Source: Bradyrhizobium cytisi (GTDB lineage: Bacteria; Pseudomonadota; Alphaproteobacteria; Rhizobiales; Xanthobacteraceae). From it: a DNA stretch of 64,000 bases. A program made the position numbers and the translations under genes. This document shows positions 61,373-64,000 of the stretch, in pieces; within the stretch, counting starts at the first letter, position 1; every line of letters begins with the position of its first letter. The notes beneath the pieces were generated by a model. It saw only the letters and a program-made list of their open reading frames with translations. It was not told the origin of the DNA and did no database searches. The stretch spans positions 62,001 to 126,000 of the forward strand of contig NZ_VSSR01000021.1 in the NCBI RefSeq assembly GCF_008123515.1, given 5' to 3'.

Positions 61373-63175
61373 CTATGCGGTGGCGCTGATCGGCGCCAGA
61401 GCGCCGGCATCGTGATGCTGCAGGCGGAAGAACGAGGCGTAGCGGCCCGAGCGGCGCAGCAGCTCGTCATGCCGGCCCTGCTCGACGATCTCGCCGCCTT
61501 CGACCACCAGGATCGCATCCGCATGCATGATGGTGTGCAGCCGGTGCGCGATCACGATGGTGGTGCGGTTCTGGCAGAGATGCTCGATCGCCTGCTGGAC
61601 CTGGCGTTCGGACTCGGAATCGAGCGCGGCGGTGGCTTCGTCCAGCAGGATGATCGGGGCATTCTTGAGCAGCGCGCGCGCCACCGCGATGCGCTGGCGC
61701 TGGCCGCCCGACACTTGGGTGCCGTGCTCGCCGACCGGGGTGTCGTAGCCGAGCGGGAAGCTCATGATGAAATCATGCGCGCAGGCTGCCTTCGCCGCAT
61801 CGATGATCTCGCTCTCGCTCGCGCCTGGTTTGCCGAAGGCGATGTTGTTGCGGATGGTGTCGCGGAACAGATAGACGTCCTGGCCAACATAGGCGGTCTG
61901 CGCCCGCAGCGATTTGCGCGACACCGCCCCGATCGGCTGGCCGTCGATCACGATGTCGCCTTGCGTCACCTCGTAGAAGCGCAACAGCAGCGCCAGCACG
62001 GTCGACTTGCCGCCGCCAGAGGGGCCGACCAGCGCGGTGACCTTACCGGGCTCGGCGACAAAACTCATGCGGTTGAGCACGGTCTCATTGGCGCGATAGC
62101 AGAAGCTGACGTCGCGCAGCTCGATCCGCGCATCGGAGAGCTTGAGGGCCGGCTTGTCGTCGTCGGAATGCTCGCTGGCCGGGCTGTCGACGACCTCGAG
62201 CAGCATGCGCGCGCCGACGAGCTGGCTGTTGAGGTCGATGTTGAGCCGCGCCAGCCGCTTGGCCGGTTCGGTCGCCATCAGGAAGGCGGTCATGAACGAG
62301 AAGAACGCGCCGGGCGTGGCGTTAAGCGCGACCACGCTGTAGCCGCCATAAAGCAAGCAGCCGGCGACCGCGAAGCCGCCGAGCATTTCCATCAGCGGGT
62401 TGGAACGGTTGGCGACGCGGGCCATCTTGTTGGCGTTGCGCTCGACGACCGCGATGTTCTCGTCGATGCGCTTCTGCATGGTCTCTTCGAGCGTGAACGC
62501 CTTCACCGTGCGGATGCCCTGCAGCGATTCCTGCATCGTTTCCATGATGTCGGCGGTGCCGGTGAACTGGTTGAAGGCGAGGCCCTTGATGCGCTTGACC
62601 AGCTTGCGCAGCACCAGCATCGCCGGCGGCACCGCGACGAGGCCGATCAGCGACATCAGCGGATCCTGCCACACCATCACGCCGATCATGGCGAGCAGCA
62701 TCAGCAGATCGCGCCCGATGGCGTTGACCAGCATGTTGAGCACATCGGTGATCGACTTGGCGCCGGCCGTCAGCCGGGCCAAAAATTCGGACGAATGCCG
62801 CTCGGAGAAGAAGCCGACGCTCTCGCGCATCAGCTTGGCAAACAGCTGGCGCTGGTTGGTGGCGAGGATGGCGTTGCTGATCTTGGTCAGGATCACCATG
62901 TGGCCATAGGTCGCCACGCCCTTGATGAACAGCAGGATCACGGTGACGCCCGAGAACATCGCGATGCCCGGGATGTTCTTGTCGACATAGGCCTGGTTGA
63001 TGACCTGGCCAAGCACGTAGGTCGCGCCTGCGGTGGCGCCTGCGGCCGCCGCCATCAGCGCAAAGGCGACGAGGTAGCGCCGCCAGTAGACGACGCCCTG
63101 TTCCGTGACCAGGCGGCGAATGAGGACCATCGCCTCATAGGGATCGTCGGTGATTTTCTTTGGAAACTGGGCCAT
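61373..63175 (-). CDS. MsbA-like ABC exporter (fused permease-ATPase)
   Basis: A 600-residue half-transporter. Six helices fill residues 20-330 (e.g. YLVAFALMAAAAGATAGATYVL). The ATPase domain has Walker A ALVGPSGGGKSTVLALL, the Q-loop AYVGQDVYLFRDTI, signature VSGGQRQRIAVARAL, Walker B IILLDEATAALDSE and H-loop IVIAHRLHTI. It works as a homodimer; MsbA-type members flip lipid A-core or other lipid-linked cargo. ATG 63175 (MAQFPKK) is preferred over 63196. Located beside galE, which fits envelope biogenesis, but cargo is not provable from sequence. Confidence 0.88.
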   Translation of the reverse strand: MAQFPKKITDDPYEAMVLIRRLVTEQGVVYWRRYLVAFALMAAAAGATAGATYVLGQVINQAYVDKNIPGIAMFSGVTVILLFIKGVATYGHMVILTKISNAILATNQRQLFAKLMRESVGFFSERHSSEFLARLTAGAKSITDVLNMLVNAIGRDLLMLLAMIGVMVWQDPLMSLIGLVAVPPAMLVLRKLVKRIKGLAFNQFTGTADIMETMQESLQGIRTVKAFTLEETMQKRIDENIAVVERNANKMARVANRSNPLMEMLGGFAVAGCLLYGGYSVVALNATPGAFFSFMTAFLMATEPAKRLARLNIDLNSQLVGARMLLEVVDSPASEHSDDDKPALKLSDARIELRDVSFCYRANETVLNRMSFVAEPGKVTALVGPSGGGKSTVLALLLRFYEVTQGDIVIDGQPIGAVSRKSLRAQTAYVGQDVYLFRDTIRNNIAFGKPGASESEIIDAAKAACAHDFIMSFPLGYDTPVGEHGTQVSGGQRQRIAVARALLKNAPIILLDEATAALDSESERQVQQAIEHLCQNRTTIVIAHRLHTIMHADAILVVEGGEIVEQGRHDELLRRSGRYASFFRLQHHDAGALAPISATA

Positions 63176-63294
63176 CCGTAGTCCATTGACGGCCAAGGCG
63201 AAAAGCCTGCCCGCGCGTCAGGGATCGAATGGCCTCTGTGCCCGCTAAAGCTACGCTTTTCAAGCCCAATTAAGGGCTTGCGCCTGGAGAGGTT

Positions 63295-64000
63295 TTAGGC
63301 CGAGACGGCGTGGCGGAGCTCGCCATGGCGCTCGCGGAACAGCTTGTCCTCCCAGGCCAGCGCGTGCGCCGCGATGGTCTCGAGGTCCTCAAATTGCGGT
63401 TTCCAGTCGAGCAGGCCGCGGATGCGGCTGGTGTCGGCCACCATGGTCATGATGTCGCCGGGCCGCCGCGGGGCGTATTGCACGGCGAAGCTGCGGCCCG
63501 ACACCCGCCGCACGGCGTCGATGGTTTCGAGCACCGAATAGCCGCGGCCATAGCCGCAGTTCAGCGTGGTCGAGGCACCGCCATTGCGCAGGTAAGCCAG
63601 CGCCGAGCGATGCGCCTGCGAAAGATCCGTCACGTGGATGAAGTCGCGGATGCAGCTGCCGTCCTGGGTCGGGTAGTCGGTGCCGAACACGTCGATCTTG
63701 GCGCGCTGGCCGGTCGCGGCTTCCACCGCGATCTTGAGCAGATGCGTGGCGCCGGCGGTGGCGAGGCCAATGCGGGCCTGCGGGTCGGCACCGGCGACGT
63801 TGAAATAGCGGAGCACGACGTACTGCATGCCGTAGGCGGCGGCGACATCGTGCAACATGATCTCGGTCATCAGCTTCGACGAACCGTAGGGCGACAGCGG
63901 CCGCGTCGGCGCGTGCTCGGGCACCGGCACCTGGTCCGGATTGCCGTAGACGGCGGCGGTCGAGGAGAAGATGAAGCGGCTGATGCCGCGCTTGACCGCG
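63295..64000 (-). CDS. galE: UDP-glucose 4-epimerase GalE, C-terminal part
   Basis: The frame runs off the window edge, so the N-terminal NAD site is outside. About 234 residues are visible. FIFSSTAAVYGNP supplies the catalytic Ser/Thr, SPYGSSKLMTEIML the Tyr-x3-Lys, RYFNVAGADPQARIG, GTDYPTQDGSCIRDFIHVTDL and RPGDIMTMVADTSR the sugar-nucleotide site. GalE interconverts UDP-Glc and UDP-Gal, feeding LPS and exopolysaccharide synthesis. Complete at its C-terminus; 98-120 bases separate it from the exporter gene. Confidence 0.93.
   Translation of the reverse strand, partial: AVKRGISRFIFSSTAAVYGNPDQVPVPEHAPTRPLSPYGSSKLMTEIMLHDVAAAYGMQYVVLRYFNVAGADPQARIGLATAGATHLLKIAVEAATGQRAKIDVFGTDYPTQDGSCIRDFIHVTDLSQAHRSALAYLRNGGASTTLNCGYGRGYSVLETIDAVRRVSGRSFAVQYAPRRPGDIMTMVADTSRIRGLLDWKPQFEDLETIAAHALAWEDKLFRERHGELRHAVSA

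Noticed and set aside
61361..63181. A 606-codon open frame on the + strand
   Set aside because: Exact antisense shadow of the MsbA-like exporter; His/Asp/Arg-rich with no domain.

Overview
The window reads as chromosome of a Bradyrhizobium-like alphaproteobacterium (order Hyphomicrobiales, Nitrobacteraceae). This is inferred from the high GC content, two branched-chain-amino-acid-type (liv) ABC transporters, a molybdenum storage protein pair, a metK/ahcY block, dense short palindromic intergenic repeats and near-identical AAAGCCCCGGAG-type terminators. No rRNA, tRNA or CRISPR array was seen.

Layout. (1) 1-5330: the edge of a surface-glycan cluster, with a flippase C-terminus, two glycosyltransferases, a methyltransferase, a PLP sugar aminotransferase and a cupin; three of the joints are 4-base stop/start overlaps. 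(2) 5443-16103: a CoA-ligase gene, a divergent AGE-type epimerase, and a liv transporter operon (livG, acyl-CoA ligase, livH, livM, binding protein, livF) transcribed leftward, with a divergent Crp/Fnr regulator at its head. (3) 16104-22606: a disturbed zone with a shortened IS630 transposase, a small unknown membrane-anchored protein, a frameshifted MFS transporter, a uroporphyrinogen-III synthase paralogue, purU, and a dead IS5-type element inserted exactly at the purU stop codon. (4) 22607-39479: the main glycan cluster, with two or three polytopic proteins (Wzy-like, Wzx-like, GT-C-like), a 5-inverting UDP-GlcNAc 4,6-dehydratase, a UDP-GlcNAc 2-epimerase, a WbuB-like fucosaminyltransferase, further glycosyltransferases, and a reductase plus a PglC/WbpL-type phosphoglycosyl transferase likely to start the repeat unit. 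Base composition looks lower in GC here than in the flanks (visual impression, not computed). (5) 39673-46300: a small lipoprotein, a palindromic operator candidate, a second complete liv operon on the + strand and a short MetE-like methyltransferase. (6) 46466-49373: two neighbouring TPR-plus-protease genes (a caspase-like one, frameshifted, and a retropepsin-like one). (7) 49565-53721: a methyltransferase-like gene, metK and ahcY, together a SAM-cycle block. (8) 53882-64000: a Baeyer-Villiger-type monooxygenase, a 51-residue protein, an LpxO-like hydroxylase, mosA/mosB, an NTF2-like protein, an MHS-type symporter, an FAH-family hydrolase, an MsbA-like exporter and the C-terminus of galE.

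How it works together. The glycan genes supply N-acetylated 6-deoxy sugars, attach them to undecaprenyl phosphate, extend, flip and polymerise the unit; galE, the MsbA-like exporter and the LpxO-like enzyme at the far end also act on lipid A/LPS or its sugars. The two liv systems import small amphipathic acids or amino acids; the first carries its own CoA ligases, which suggests an organic-acid substrate. MetE-like, metK and ahcY cover methionine, SAM and SAH turnover. Five coding sequences are visibly broken or shortened, mostly in the 16-31 kb zone, which marks it as the most plastic part of the window.
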